Assembly (NCBI RefSeq): GCF_002127325.2
Contig: NC_035443.2
Span: 32,105,930-32,169,929 of the forward strand
Length of the DNA: 64,000 bases
DNA from: Helianthus annuus
Taxonomy: Eukaryota > Streptophyta > Magnoliopsida > Asterales > Asteraceae
Direction of reading: 5' to 3'
Below are positions 31,556 through 43,045 of the stretch, piece by piece (position 1 is the first letter of the stretch; each line of letters opens with the position of its first letter). Made by a program: the position numbers and the translations under genes. The notes beneath the pieces are model-generated. The model was not told the DNA's origin. It ran no database searches and worked only from the letters and a program-made list of their open reading frames with translations.

Positions 31556-32347
31556 TGTTAGGAAACTTTATTTGTAAGTATTGAAGAAAATCTCAATCAA
31601 CTGGATCTCTGAAGAAGATAACAGTCCTGAAGAACACAGCAAGATGAAGAAAATCAATTGGGACAACTGAAAAGCAAAGTATCTACTACAAAGAATCACA
31701 AGTTGATCAAGAGTTGATTTGGATTATCACAGAAGGTCGTTTCTGATGGATCTGATGATATTTCATCAGAAATATCATCAGTTTCTGACAAATTCTGATC
31801 ATCAAACTTTCTGATGATTTGTTCACCAGAATTTCTGATGAAGTGGTTTATCAGAAATTCTGATAAAAGCCCCACTTGTCTAAAAATCACAACTCTATCC
31901 TGCGACCCATGACCGAAGCATGACATTATTGGTTTTCATGATTACAAATGCAACTTGAACGATGGATTCAATGAATATGTCAAATTGCTACTTTACTCAG
32001 GACTTATTGCATGAATAAACAAATTGTTTATTCATGTCCACAGCCGTCTATAAATAGAAGGCTCGAGAGGCAGAAGATACTTGAGTTTGAAGCTTAGCAT
32101 TCATATACAAACACCCAAACTCCACTGCTCTTCTCACCCACAGAAATCAAGATTCATTTGTATTAGATAATAATCTTACAATCACCTTGTTAAACTAATT
32201 TGTTTCAAAGTGATATAAACTTGATAATTCTGTAGGTCTTGTTTCTTGAAAGTCTGATTTCCATTTCCGCACATCTTTTTCATATATACTGAAATCACTT
32301 GCCATATTACGTAAAAAGAAGTTGTTAAGGCCATACTGGGTCCAACA
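31556..32347 (+). repeat. Copia-2 3' LTR (792 bp)
   Basis: It starts TGTTAGGAAAC and ends GGGTCCAACA, followed by the target duplicate CCTAC. It matches the 5' LTR apart from about 12 substitutions, one added G, and an inverted 6-bp core at 31764-31769. Confidence 0.93.
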
Positions 32348-32352
32348 CCTAC

Positions 32353-32839
32353 CATTCTTTCCTTCTTAATCTTATCTTCGTTGAATGCTTCCTCTTGACC
32401 CTCACGGATATGCTTCAAAACATTTGGAGTCACAATTAGCTAATGATCTTTCACTCGAATCAATTTGTGTCTTTTTTTATGGCTTTAGGCATTGGTTACC
32501 ACGTTAGCCTTCCATGGATGATACGTGATCTCATAGTCCTAGTCCTTTATCAGCTCAAGCTATCTCATATGCTTCATGTTCAAGTCTTTTTGTTTGAAGA
32601 AATACTTTAGACTCTTGTGATATGCAGTACATATGACTCCATACATGTAACATCTCCATATATTTAATGTAAGCACTACAGCTACAAGCTCCAAATCATG
32701 GGTGAGATAGTTGGCTTCATGCAATTCCAGTTGATGTGACACATTACATCAACACGCAACCTAGCCCTTGATATGATGCATCAGAGTATACATCAAGATC
32801 TTCATGTCCATCCGGTAAGGTTAACACCGAAGCACTAGT
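32353..32839 (-). pseudogene. Ty3/gypsy RNase H (relic gypsy A, piece 3)
   Basis: Minus-strand text: [21 protein letters not shown] (RNase H with catalytic Asp), then in a shifted frame QLELHEANYLTHDLELVAVVL, IWRCYMYG and KSLKYFFKQKDLN. These are the standard gypsy RNase H blocks. Several stops and at least one deletion (the segment between CVLM and QLELHE is short) show decay. It ends at the Copia-2 target site on the left and the intact gypsy target site TAACT (32840-32844) on the right. Confidence 0.85.
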
Positions 32840-32844
32840 TAACT

Positions 32845-34912
32845 TGTGACAACTCGTATTTCGAACCTGTTTTGTGTAACATTACGTGATTGTGTGAACA
32901 TTAGTGAATAACATGATATATGTGTTTTATGTGAAATCGTGATATATGTTATATGTTACATAACCCGAATACACGACCCATTTGCCTACACAACTCATTC
33001 GGTCCATGATTGATGGACTCGAGACCGTTAGGGCGGCCCGATGAGGGGACGGCCCACTCTCTTAAACCGTGTAAACACTCACTAGTGGAGGAAGTTCTCT
33101 CATTTGTTACAATTATCTCACAAACACACACAAACCCTAAAGAACTCTCTCTCCCTCTCGGCTACTTGGAACCCGGCGACACACCCACACCCTACAACCG
33201 AGGATCATTCTTGTCTCTTCTTTAATTCGGTTAGTGATTGTTATGTTTATTGATGGTTTGAATATTGTTGAGGAATTGGTTGTTATATGAAAGTTCTTGT
33301 GAGTATTGTTGCATGATAATATGTTTGATTATGATGTTAACTGTTAATGTTCATGAATCGGCCATGTTTGTATCTAATCGGATATGATGTTTGTTAACCG
33401 GTTGTGATGTTATGATTTGGGAACATGATTTAGGTTGCTTGATAGTTTATGAAATCGATTGTCACATGATCCGATCCACTGTTCTTGATGATGATAATAT
33501 GAACATACATGATTCTGTTTAGAAACTGCTGTTTGATCCGTTTTGATGATAAACAAAACTGTTAATTGATCATGATTGAATTTCCAAATTTGTGCATAAT
33601 CAGTTACGGAAATTATGAGCTGTAAATCAGGAAATCAGTTACACATCCGGTTACGACAGGAGGTTGCGAGTCGGGATCTCCCATTGCGACTCGAAACCAC
33701 ACACGGTTGCGAGTCGAAACCAACACACACACCGACACGAACAACATGAACCGAAACCACGGTTGCGAGTCCTGTTGCGACTCGTAACCGGACCATGACA
33801 AGCCGAGACCCCAGTTGCGAGTCCCGTTGCGACTCGTAACCGCCTTTGGTTGCGACTCGAGATCGCTGGTTGCGACTCGGGACCTTTCCTTGTTGCGACT
33901 CGAGACCATGTAATCGTACATGCTGTTGTTGGGCCTGCACAAATACGAGCCCAACAGATTGGGCTGAACACTTGGACACTGTCTGTTTACGTGATGCTTG
34001 TTTACGTGATTGGTTACGTGGAATACCATGTTGAATACTTGCACAGCCTGTTATTATACGTGTGGAACTTACGTGCAATACTTGAATGCGAATCTGATTG
34101 GTATGATAACTTTGGTAGGACGTGGTTGATTGCTTATTGACTTAATTGAACTGTGTGAATCATACCGAGCAACCCCAGGTGAGTTCATTGCATTTTCTCA
34201 AGCATGCGTCCCGGTGGTTTGGGACATCTGATAAACATTTGGAAGGAAAACTTGGGGTAAACAACTGAAACATAGAAACAATCATTTACCGGATTGCCTG
34301 TAAGGCAATGGGGTAATTAGTTGATAGCGCTATTAGGTTTGGCACCCTCACACCGGGCCGTAAGGACGGGCGTGAACTAATTACTGGGACAACTTGTAAC
34401 GCGGATATAAGACCTCCTACAGTTGGTCAAGGTTGTTTGATACCTTGACTTTACCAATGCCTGTGGGGCATTGGAGTTAGGCATTCCCATCATTGACGCT
34501 GCATACGGTACAACAAACGAATTAACAACGATATCAGAAACATACAACGAGTTGACTTAACTAATACCCGGTAACTTCACACGTACGCAATACCTTGAAC
34601 TCACCAGCGTAGTCTGACACACTTGTTGCATGCTTGTAGGTCGTTAACTGTGGAGTGTGGACTTGCTATCTGGGAGTGCTGGAGTTGTCATGGATCGAAG
34701 CTATGAGATTGCTAGTATTGACACTTTGGTTTTGAATTATTATGAAACGATTACAAAACAATTTATTATATGCTTCCGCTACTCGACATTATTGGTTTGA
34801 TAACATGTTTTATTAAGTATTTTCTATTGGTTCAATGTGATTGGTGGCTCAGACTCTGATGTGTAACACGCCTCGCGGGGGTTTCCGCAGGTGGTATTTT
34901 GGGGGTGTTACA
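32845..34912 (+). repeat. Intact gypsy 5' LTR (2068 bp)
   Basis: It begins TGTGACAACTCG and ends GGGGGTGTTACA. Bases 33648-33910 hold about ten GTTGCGAGTC/GTTGCGACTC words. ORFs of 60-147 codons inside are artefacts of this GC-rich repeat and occur equally in the other LTR. Confidence 0.96.
33648..33910. repeat. GTTGCGAGTC/GTTGCGACTC repeat cluster in LTR
   Basis: About ten copies of the word, alternating GAGTC and GACTC, some paired as GTTGCGAGTCCCGTTGCGAC (CGAGTC and GACTCG can form a 6-bp stem). It is CpG-rich. The same cluster is at 41093-41355 in the 3' LTR. Confidence 0.8.
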
Positions 34913-34915
34913 GTT

Positions 34916-34931
34916 TGGTATCAGAGCCAGG
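34916..34931 (+). other. Intact gypsy primer binding site
   Basis: TGGTATCAGAGCCAGG, three bases after the 5' LTR, complementary type for initiator-Met tRNA and usual in plant chromoviruses. Confidence 0.92.
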
Positions 34932-35424
34932 TTATAGTGAACTAGGTTTTAAAACGTTTTGTAAAACCAGACTATAACCGAACAACTTCGACAATCGATC
35001 ATGACACTCAGCACCAGATTGCAAGGTTCGCTTCTCTCTCACTTTATACATTACTTGCTTAGCAGTCACACACCCACAACGTATATGAACTGAAACATTA
35101 AACACCATAGTGACTTGATAGTGTGACACTACTCTTCGACTCATGTGAACCATAGAACTATGATATCAGCTGTTGTGTTATTTGAACGGGGGAAACTTCG
35201 AGCGCAAGCTAAGAGGCTCTGAGATGAACATGCAAATCGCCTTATTATTATGGGTGCACACTTAATAATAACGCGAGGTGCATGCAAGTCCCAGTGAGGC
35301 TTATCGAGCGTGAGAAGGGTTCTGCCTTACTATGTGCAAACTTGGTAGTATATAGATATCTGTATGACACCTGACTTCCATCTCGTTTCGATTTCTAAAC
35401 CGGTTTATTCCCAACTATAGAAAC

Positions 35425-35530
35425 ATGAGTGGACGAGGACACGGACGTGGCAACATCAACATGACTCAGGCTGAGTTGACTGACCTAATCAATACCCGCG
35501 TGGCTGAGGCTCTAGCAGCCTATCAAGCTG
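35425..35530 (+). CDS. Gag exon 1 of intact gypsy element
   Basis: The ATG at 35425 opens 35 codons (MSGRGHGRGNINMTQAELTD... ending YQA) plus one base. This is the basic, Gly/Arg N-terminus with the 'TQAEL..LI..RVAEALAA' helix common at the start of Tekay-type Gag. The codon is completed after an 84-nt segment with GT...AG ends: G|GT gives Gly and the frame continues [10 protein letters not shown] into the main ORF. Without removal of the segment the frame does not join. The full protein would be about 1565 residues. The splice is inferred from frame and motif and has not been observed. Confidence 0.65.
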
Positions 35531-35614
35531 GTACGGAATGTACCAAGTACTCCTTATTCTTATACCACATACACGTCTTTTCATTCCTATAATGTGTTTC
35601 CTCCCGTTATTTAG
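35531..35614 (+). other. Putative 84-nt intron in gag
   Basis: It starts GTACGGAATG and ends CCCGTTATTTAG, is T-rich near the 3' end, and its removal joins two coding frames exactly. Its 84-nt length is near the minimum for plant introns. An alternative is a small insertion that disabled the N-terminus. Confidence 0.55.
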
Positions 35615-38600
35615 GTCAACAAGCGCAACCCCAACCTAACCAGCCTGTGTGTACCTTCAAAATGTTTATGGACTGCAAGCCACAGACCTTCACCGGGACT
35701 GAAGGGGCTGTGGGACTCCTAAGATGGTTCGAAAAAGCAGAATCCGTGTTTGCTATCTGTAACTGTCCCGCCGGGGACAGGGTGAAATATGCTGCGGGTA
35801 CCTTGGCTGATGGTGCCCTAACATGGTGGAACGCCCAAGTGCAGTTGTTGGGCATTGAGGCAGCGAATGCCACAACTTGGGAAGATTTTAAAGAACTGAT
35901 CAGGGAGGAGTACTGTCCTCGGGATGAAATCGAGAAACTGGAAAACGAGTATTACAACTTGAAGATGGTTGGGTCGGAAGTTGAAGCGTATGTGAAGCGA
36001 CAATACGAACTGGCCGACATGTGCCCAAACTTGTCCCGGCCTATGCCTAGGAGAATTGAGTTATTCATTAGAGGGTTACCTCCGCGTGTGAAGAGCTTGG
36101 TCACTGCAGCCCATCTCAATGATTTGACACAGATCGTTCGTCTGACTCACAAGATTGTGGATCAAGAGGTGGAGAGCGGATCGTTACCTCCGCGCATTTC
36201 AGCCACTGCTGCTGCTACACCCACTGCCACTGCGTCTGCTAATGATAACAAGCGGAAGTGGAGTGATTATGACAAGGCATCCAGTGCTGGCCAAAATCAG
36301 AAAAGGCCAGACAACAGCAACCGCAACATCAGCCAGTCGTCGTCTGTCAATCAAGGCCAGGGAAGTGGTCAAAGTCAGGGCTCGTATGCAGGAAAGAAAC
36401 CACAGTGTAATAAGTGTGGCTACCATCATTTCGGGCCATGTAGTCGCACGTGTCGCAGGTGTGGTAAAGTGGGCCATGAGGCCAAGGATTGCAGGGCTTC
36501 ACAGCCCAGGCACCAGCAGCAACAGAACCAGCAGAATCAGAGACAACAGGGACAACCACCCCAGCAGAACCAGGGTTTCAGGAAGGGGTGCTTTCAATGC
36601 GGGGATGAGGGCCACTTTAAACGGGATTGTCCTCAGTTAAACCAGAACGCCAACGACGACAACAACCGCCCGAATAACAACAATGCTGGAAACAACAACA
36701 ATAACGGCAACAACGGGGGTAATGGTGCTCGGGGCAGAGTGTTTCAGCTTGGAGCAGGGGATGCCAGGAATGACGGCAACGTTGTAACTGGTACGTTTCC
36801 TGTTAACGATCGTATTGCTTCTGTATTATTTGATTCGGGTGCCGATTGGAGTTACGTGTCCCTAGAGTTTAGTCAACGATTAGGGATAACCCCAACACCC
36901 TTAGAGGTTAAACAAGTAGTAGAACTAGCAGATGGTAAGACGATAGAAGCCTCGAACGTCCTTTTTGGGTGCAAACTAGATCTCGTGGGTCAGGTGTTTG
37001 ATATTGACCTCCTTCCCGTTACGCTCGGTAGTTTTGACATAGTGGTAGGCATGGATTGGTTGTCTAAGCACCAGGCAGAAATTCTATGTAAGGAGAAGAT
37101 TTTGCGTATTCCTCTCCCTGATGGAGAGTCACTGTTAGTTCAAGGACATCGTAGTGGGACGATGGTTGGGATTATCACGGCCATGCGTGCACAACAGTAT
37201 CTACAAAAGGGGTATCCTGCACTGTTAGCGCTAGTTACCAACGCTCAGTCTGAAGAGAGTAAGATTGAGGATCTCCCAGTAGTGCGAGAATTCGCTGATG
37301 TATTTCCAGAGGAGCTACCAGGGTTACCTCCTCACCGTCAAGTAGAATTTCAAATTGACCTTGCACCGGGAGCAGCTCCAATTGCTCGAGCTCCTTACCG
37401 GTTAGCACCAGGAGAGTTACAGGAACTGTCTAATCAACTGCAGGAGTTGTTGGACAGGGGCTTTATTCGACCCAGTTCTTCGCCTTGGGGAGCCCCAGTT
37501 TTGTTCGTAAAGAAGAAAGACGGGTCATTCCGTATGTGTATCGACTATCGAGAGCTCAACAAGGTGACCATTAAGAACCGCTATCCGTTACCACGTATCG
37601 ACGACTTGTTCGACCAGTTGCAAGGGTCGAGTTTCTATTCAAAGATCGACTTAAGGTCGGGTTATCACCAGGTAAGGGTTAGGGAAGAGGATGTTCCCAA
37701 GACAGCCTTTCGAACGCGCTACGGGCATTATGAGTTTTTGGTCATGCCGTTTGGATTGACCAATGCACCAGCAGTTTTCATGGATCTTATGAACCGCGTG
37801 TGCAAGCCATATCTCGACGAGTTTGTTATAGTGTTTATCGACGACATCTTGGTCTACTCCAAGAACAAGGAAGATCACGAGCGTCACCTACGTCTCATCT
37901 TGGAACTCTTGAGAAGGGAACAACTGTATGCAAAGTTTTCTAAGTGCGACTTTTGGATTCGGGAAGTGCATTTCCTTGGGCACGTTGTTAACGAGAAAGG
38001 GATACATGTGGACCCTGCGAAGGTGGATGCAGTTAAGAATTGGGCGGCACCAAAGACTCCGTCTGAGGTACGTCAATTTCTTGGTCTCGCCGGATACTAT
38101 CGAAGGTTTATTAAAGACTTCTCGAAAATCGCGCAACCTCTCACCTCACTGACACAGAAGCACACGGCGTACTCGTGGGGAACGAAGCAGGAAGAGGCCT
38201 TCCAGATGTTAAAACAGAAACTTTGCAGTGCACCGATCTTGTCTTTGCCAGAGGGCACCGAAGATTTTGTGGTTTATTGTGACGCGTCAATTCAGGGTCT
38301 CGGTTGCGTGTTGATGCAACGCGAGAAGGTGATCGCTTATGCTTCTCGACAACTGAAGGTGCACGAGAAGAACTACACGACACACGACTTGGAGCTAGGA
38401 GCGGTGGTGTTTGCGTTGAAGATTTGGAGACACTATCTGTACGGTACCAAATGCACCATCTACACCGACCATAGGAGTCTCCAGCACATCTTCGACCAGA
38501 AAGAGTTGAATATGCGACAACGACGATGGGTGGAGTTATTGAACGATTATGAATGTGCCATCAAGTATCACCCGGGCAAGGCGAACGTTGTAGCCGACGC

Positions 38601-40206
38601 CCTCAGCAGGAAGGATAACGCACCTAGGCGTGTGCGAGCATTGCAACTCACGATTCAGTCCAATCTCCCTTCCCAGATACGAGACGCTCAGTTAGAAGCG
38701 TTGAAACCAGAGAATGTTCGAGCTGAAGCTTTACGTGGCTCGAGACAACGACTAGAACAAAAGGGAGATGGCGCTTACTACGTAACTGGACGCATTTGGG
38801 TCCCGCTCTTTGGCAACTTACGGGAACTTGTAATGGAAGAGGCACATAAGTCACGTTACTCCGTACATCCTGGATCAGATAAGATGTACCACGACCTGAA
38901 AACTACTTACTGGTGGCCCAGCATGAAGGCTCATATAGCAACCTACGTCAGCAAATGTTTGACTTGTGCTAAAGTCAAAGCAGAACATCAAAAGCCCTCA
39001 GGTCTACTGCAGCAACCAGAGATACCCACATGGAAGTGGGAACAGATCGCTATGGATTTCGTGACAGGACTACCAAGAACTCAGGCTGGGAATGACACTA
39101 TTTGGGTGATTGTTGATCGCCTCACGAAATCAGCACACTTCCTAGCAATCAAGGAAACGGACAAGTTTTCTCAGCTGGCAGCAGTGTATCTCAAGGAAGT
39201 GGTTGCTAGGCATGGAGTGCCAACTTCTATCATTTCAGACCGTGATCCGCGTTTCACTTCAGAGTTATGGCAGTCTATGCATAAATCGTTTGGTTCCCAA
39301 CTCGACATGAGTACCGCTTATCACCCGCAGACGGATGGTCAAAGCGAGCGCACCATCCAAACACTTGAAGACATGCTTCGAGCATGCGTACTCGACTTTG
39401 GAAAAGGATGGGAGAAACACCTACCGTTGATAGAATTCTCCTACAACAACAGCTACCATTCAAGTATTAAGGCAGCTCCGTTCGAAGCACTGTACGGACG
39501 GAAATGTCGTTCACCTCTCTGTTGGCATGAGGTGGGAGATAGTCAGATCACAGGACCTGAGTTTGTCCTTGAAGCATCAGAAAGCATCGTGCAGATCAGA
39601 AACCGTATGGCCGCAGCTCGCGATCGTCAGAAAAGTTACGCTGACAAGCGTAGTAAGCCGTTGGAATTCGAAGTTAATGACCGAGTTATGCTAAAGGTCT
39701 CACCCTGGAAGGGTGTGGTGCGTTTTGGGAAACGCGGCAAACTAAACCCTCGTTATGTAGGACCCTTCAAAATTTTAGAACGGATTGGAAAGGTGGCCTA
39801 CAGGTTGGAATTACCTGCTGAGTTGGGTAATGTCCATGATGTATTTCATGTATCACAGCTAAAGAAGTGTTTGGTTGACGAAACACTAGTAGTACCATTC
39901 CAAGAACTAAAGATAGACGACAAATTGCAGTTTGTCGAAGAACCAATTGAAATCATGGATCGGGAAGTCAAAGTTCGTAAGCACAGCCGCATACCGATTG
40001 TCAGAGTTCGTTGGAACTCGAGACGGGGTCCAGAGTTCACGTGGGAACGCGAGGACCAGATGAAACTTAAGTATCCACATTTGTTTCCCACAGATCAGGC
40101 AGAACCTAGTGAACCTAGAGTTGAGGCAACTAGCGAATTTCGGGACGAAATTCCCATTCAAGTTGGGGAGGATGTGACACCCCAGGAAAACCAGCAAACG
40201 ATGTAA
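35615..40206 (+). CDS. Gag-Pol polyprotein of intact Ty3/gypsy element
   Basis: Open from 35615 to the stop at 40206; counting residue 1 at 35647 it has 1519 residues. Order: Gag (about 1-190); Gln/Asn-rich linker with knuckles [14 protein letters not shown] and [14 protein letters not shown]; protease with DSGAD (about 396); RT with FIDD in [10 protein letters not shown] (about 730); RNase H with [15 protein letters not shown] (about 877) and YTDHRSL; integrase finger [10 protein letters not shown]...CLTCAKVK, Asp in MDFVTG (about 1135), Asp in SDRDPRF (about 1196), Glu in GQSERT (about 1233); C-terminal chromodomain-like block [22 protein letters not shown] (about 1450). Every expected catalytic residue is present and no stop interrupts. 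The chromodomain type directs integration toward marked chromatin in related elements. The first in-frame ATG is 35662, but exon 1 probably supplies the start. Confidence 0.95.
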
Positions 40207-40289
40207 CCTACCTAGCTTTAACCTGTATAGCTTACGTTAGTGAGTGCGTACCAAATTTCGGGACGAAATTTCCTTTTAGTTGGGGATAC
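40133..40289 (+). promoter_or_regulatory. Duplicated ATTTCGGGACGAAAT palindrome and 3' purine tract
   Basis: AATTTCGGGACGAAATT occurs at about 40136-40152 and again at 40255-40271. It folds as AATTTCG-GGA-CGAAATT. Each copy is followed within about 20 bp by AGTTGGGGA; the second is the polypurine tract beside the 3' LTR (40290). The first copy lies inside the coding end of gag-pol. Confidence 0.75.
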
Positions 40290-42357
40290 TGTGACAACTC
40301 GTATTTCGAACCTGTTTTGTGTAACATTACGTGATTGTGTGAACATTAGTGAATAACATGATATATGTGTTTTATGTGAAATCGTGATATATGTTATATG
40401 TTACATAACCCGAATACACGACCCATTTGCCTACACAACTCATTCGGTCCATGATTGATGGACTCGAGACCGTTAGGGCGGCCCGATGAGGGGACGGCCC
40501 ACTCTCTTAAACCGTGTAAACACTCACTAGTGGAGGAAGTTCTCTCATTTGTTACAATTATCTCACAAACACACACAAACCCTAAAGAACTCTCTCTCCC
40601 TCTCGGCTACTTGGAACCCGGCGACACACCCACACCCTACAACCGAGGATCATTCTTGTCTCTTCTTTAATTCGGTTAGTGATTGTTATGTTTATTGATG
40701 GTTTGAATATTGTTGAGGAATTGGTTGTTATATGAAAGTTCTTGTGAGTATTGTTGCATGATAATATGTTTGATTATGATGTTAACTGTTAATGTTCATG
40801 AATCGGCCATGTTTGTATCTAATCGGATATGATGTTTGTTAACCGGTTGTGATGTTATGATTTGGGAACATGATTTAGGTTGCTTGATAGTTTATGAAAT
40901 CGATTGTCACATGATCCGATCCACTGTTCTTGATGATGATAATATGAACATACATGATTCTGTTTAGAAACTGCTGTTTGATCCGTTTTGATGATAAACA
41001 AAACTGTTAATTGATCATGATTGAATTTCCAAATTTGTGCATAATCAGTTACGGAAATTATGAGCTGTAAATCAGGAAATCAGTTACACATCCGGTTACG
41101 ACAGGAGGTTGCGAGTCGGGATCTCCCATTGCGACTCGAAACCACACACGGTTGCGAGTCGAAACCAACACACACACCGACACGAACAACATGAACCGAA
41201 ACCACGGTTGCGAGTCCTGTTGCGACTCGTAACCGGACCATGACAAGCCGAGACCCCAGTTGCGAGTCCCGTTGCGACTCGTAACCGCCTTTGGTTGCGA
41301 CTCGAGATCGCTGGTTGCGACTCGGGACCTTTCCTTGTTGCGACTCGAGACCATGTAATCGTACATGCTGTTGTTGGGCCTGCACAAATACGAGCCCAAC
41401 AGATTGGGCTGAACACTTGGACACTGTCTGTTTACGTGATGCTTGTTTACGTGATTGGTTACGTGGAATACCATGTTGAATACTTGCACAGCCTGTTATT
41501 ATACGTGTGGAACTTACGTGCAATACTTGAATGCGAATCTGATTGGTATGATAACTTTGGTAGGACGTGGTTGATTGCTTATTGACTTAATTGAACTGTG
41601 TGAATCATACCGAGCAACCCCAGGTGAGTTCATTGCATTTTCTCAAGCATGCGTCCCGGTGGTTTGGGACATCTGATAAACATTTGGAAGGAAAACTTGG
41701 GGTAAACAACTGAAACATAGAAACAATCATTTACCGGATTGCCTGTAAGGCAATGGGGTAATTAGTTGATAGCGCTATTAGGTTTGGCACCCTCACACCG
41801 GGCCGTAAGGACGGGCGTGAACTAATTACTGGGACAACTTGTAACGCGGATATAAGACCTCCTACAGTTGGTCAAGGTTGTTTGATACCTTGACTTTACC
41901 AATGCCTGTGGGGCATTGGAGTTAGGCATTCCCATCATTGACGCTGCATACGGTACAACAAACGAATTAACAACGATATCAGAAACATACAACGAGTTGA
42001 CTTAACTAATACCCGGTAACTTCACACGTACGCAATACCTTGAACTCACCAGCGTAGTCTGACACACTTGTTGCATGCTTGTAGGTCGTTAACTGTGGAG
42101 TGTGGACTTGCTATCTGGGAGTGCTGGAGTTGTCATGGATCGAAGCTATGAGATTGCTAGTATTGACACTTTGGTTTTGAATTATTATGAAACGATTACA
42201 AAACAATTTATTATATGCTTCCGCTACTCGACATTATTGGTTTGATAACATGTTTTATTAAGTATTTTCTATTGGTTCAATGTGATTGGTGGCTCAGACT
42301 CTGATGTGTAACACGCCTCGCGGGGGTTTCCGCAGGTGGTATTTTGGGGGTGTTACA
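40290..42357 (+). repeat. Intact gypsy 3' LTR (2068 bp)
   Basis: Same length and, as far as I can read, same sequence as 32845-34912. It ends TGTTACA before the target duplicate TAACT. Confidence 0.96.
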
Positions 42358-42362
42358 TAACT

Positions 42363-42659
42363 ATTTCTTCAACACTTAAAATGCACTCCTTTGCTCAAGG
42401 CACCAATCAAATTTAACTTCTATTCTGGACAGTTAGTCATCGATTTTGCTATCCTGAATGAATCTCCTATAATATCTTGCTAAGCCGAGGAAGCTACGAA
42501 CTTCCGGTTGCGTTTTTGGAGGATTCCATTGCATTGTTGCTTTGCAATGTTGAGGTACATCATTATTCCATTTAGGTTAATAACATGACCCTGAAAACAT
42601 ACTTTGCATTACCAAAGGCATATTTCGAAAACTTATCGTATAGTTTCTCACCCCTCAAT
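42363..42659 (-). pseudogene. Ty3/gypsy RT thumb/connection (relic gypsy A, piece 2)
   Basis: Minus-strand text in shifting frames: GEKLYDKFSKYAFG at the right end, then degraded GHVV-like text, QCNGILQKRN, and a broken copy of the '[14 protein letters not shown]' region. These follow the RT palm in gypsy pol. The right end (42655-42659, TCAAT) joins in sequence with the palm piece at 47350 once the intervening insertion is ignored. Confidence 0.7.
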
Positions 42660-43045
42660 TGTAACAACCCTCAAAAATATTCCGGACGACAACCCGTAAT
42701 CAAAACCAAAAGTGTGTGTGACGAAACTTGTAATACTCAATCAGAAAACTTAGCGGTTAAGAAAACTTGACGGTTGATGAACAAACCAGCACAAAGATAC
42801 CCTTATAACTAGCAATTATAAAACGAACCATTTGGGATCAAGACCCGAGCATATGCAATAAATATCTGCACAAAAATCGAGAAAAACACACAATTGGACA
42901 AAAAAGGTGGCTGAGGATACGTGTCACACCCCTCCGCCATGTGTCAGGCCTACCTAGGTGACGTGGCAGACCTGTGCCAGGCCGACCGCCCAGGCACGTC
43001 TTGGTAGAGACCCTGTCTCCTCCCGCGACGCTCCTGAGATACCAG

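Larger units (their letters stand above)
19505..32347 (+). mobile_element. Copia-2: Ty1/copia retrotransposon with large accessory region, 12.8 kb
   Basis: A complete but decayed element: LTRs TGTTA...CCAACA, exact target duplication CCTAC (19500-19504, 32348-32352), primer site, gag, pol in copia order, and about 5.8 kb more DNA between pol and the 3' LTR carrying two related accessory ORFs. By eye the LTRs differ by about 12 substitutions, one gap and one 6-bp inversion in 791 bp (about 1.5%). It inserted into the relic gypsy between RNase H and the integrase zinc finger. Many stops and frameshifts mean it is not autonomous now. Confidence 0.93.
32845..42357 (+). mobile_element. Intact Ty3/gypsy chromovirus (Tekay/Del-like), 9.5 kb
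   Basis: Two 2068-bp LTRs (TGTGACA...TGTTACA), exact 5-bp target duplication TAACT (32840-32844, 42358-42362), primer site TGGTATCAGAGCC, one uninterrupted gag-pol frame and a 3' purine tract. RT before integrase defines gypsy. A C-terminal chromodomain-like block and long LTRs fit the Tekay/Del lineage. I see no difference between the LTRs: the offset is constant at 7445 bp and all translated LTR frames are the same. This implies a very recent insertion. It lies in the relic gypsy between RT thumb and RNase H. Confidence 0.96.

Noticed and set aside
33648..33910. CRISPR-like appearance of regularly recurring GTTGCGACTC words
   Set aside because: The repeats are only about 10 bp, irregularly spaced and in a plant LTR; there are no unique spacers of even length.
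33613..34078. Overlapping minus frames of 143, 147 and 106 codons, repeated at 41058-41523
   Set aside because: They lie in the two LTR copies, are driven by the GTTGCGACTC repeat, and read as Arg/Ser/Gln-rich text in several frames at once.
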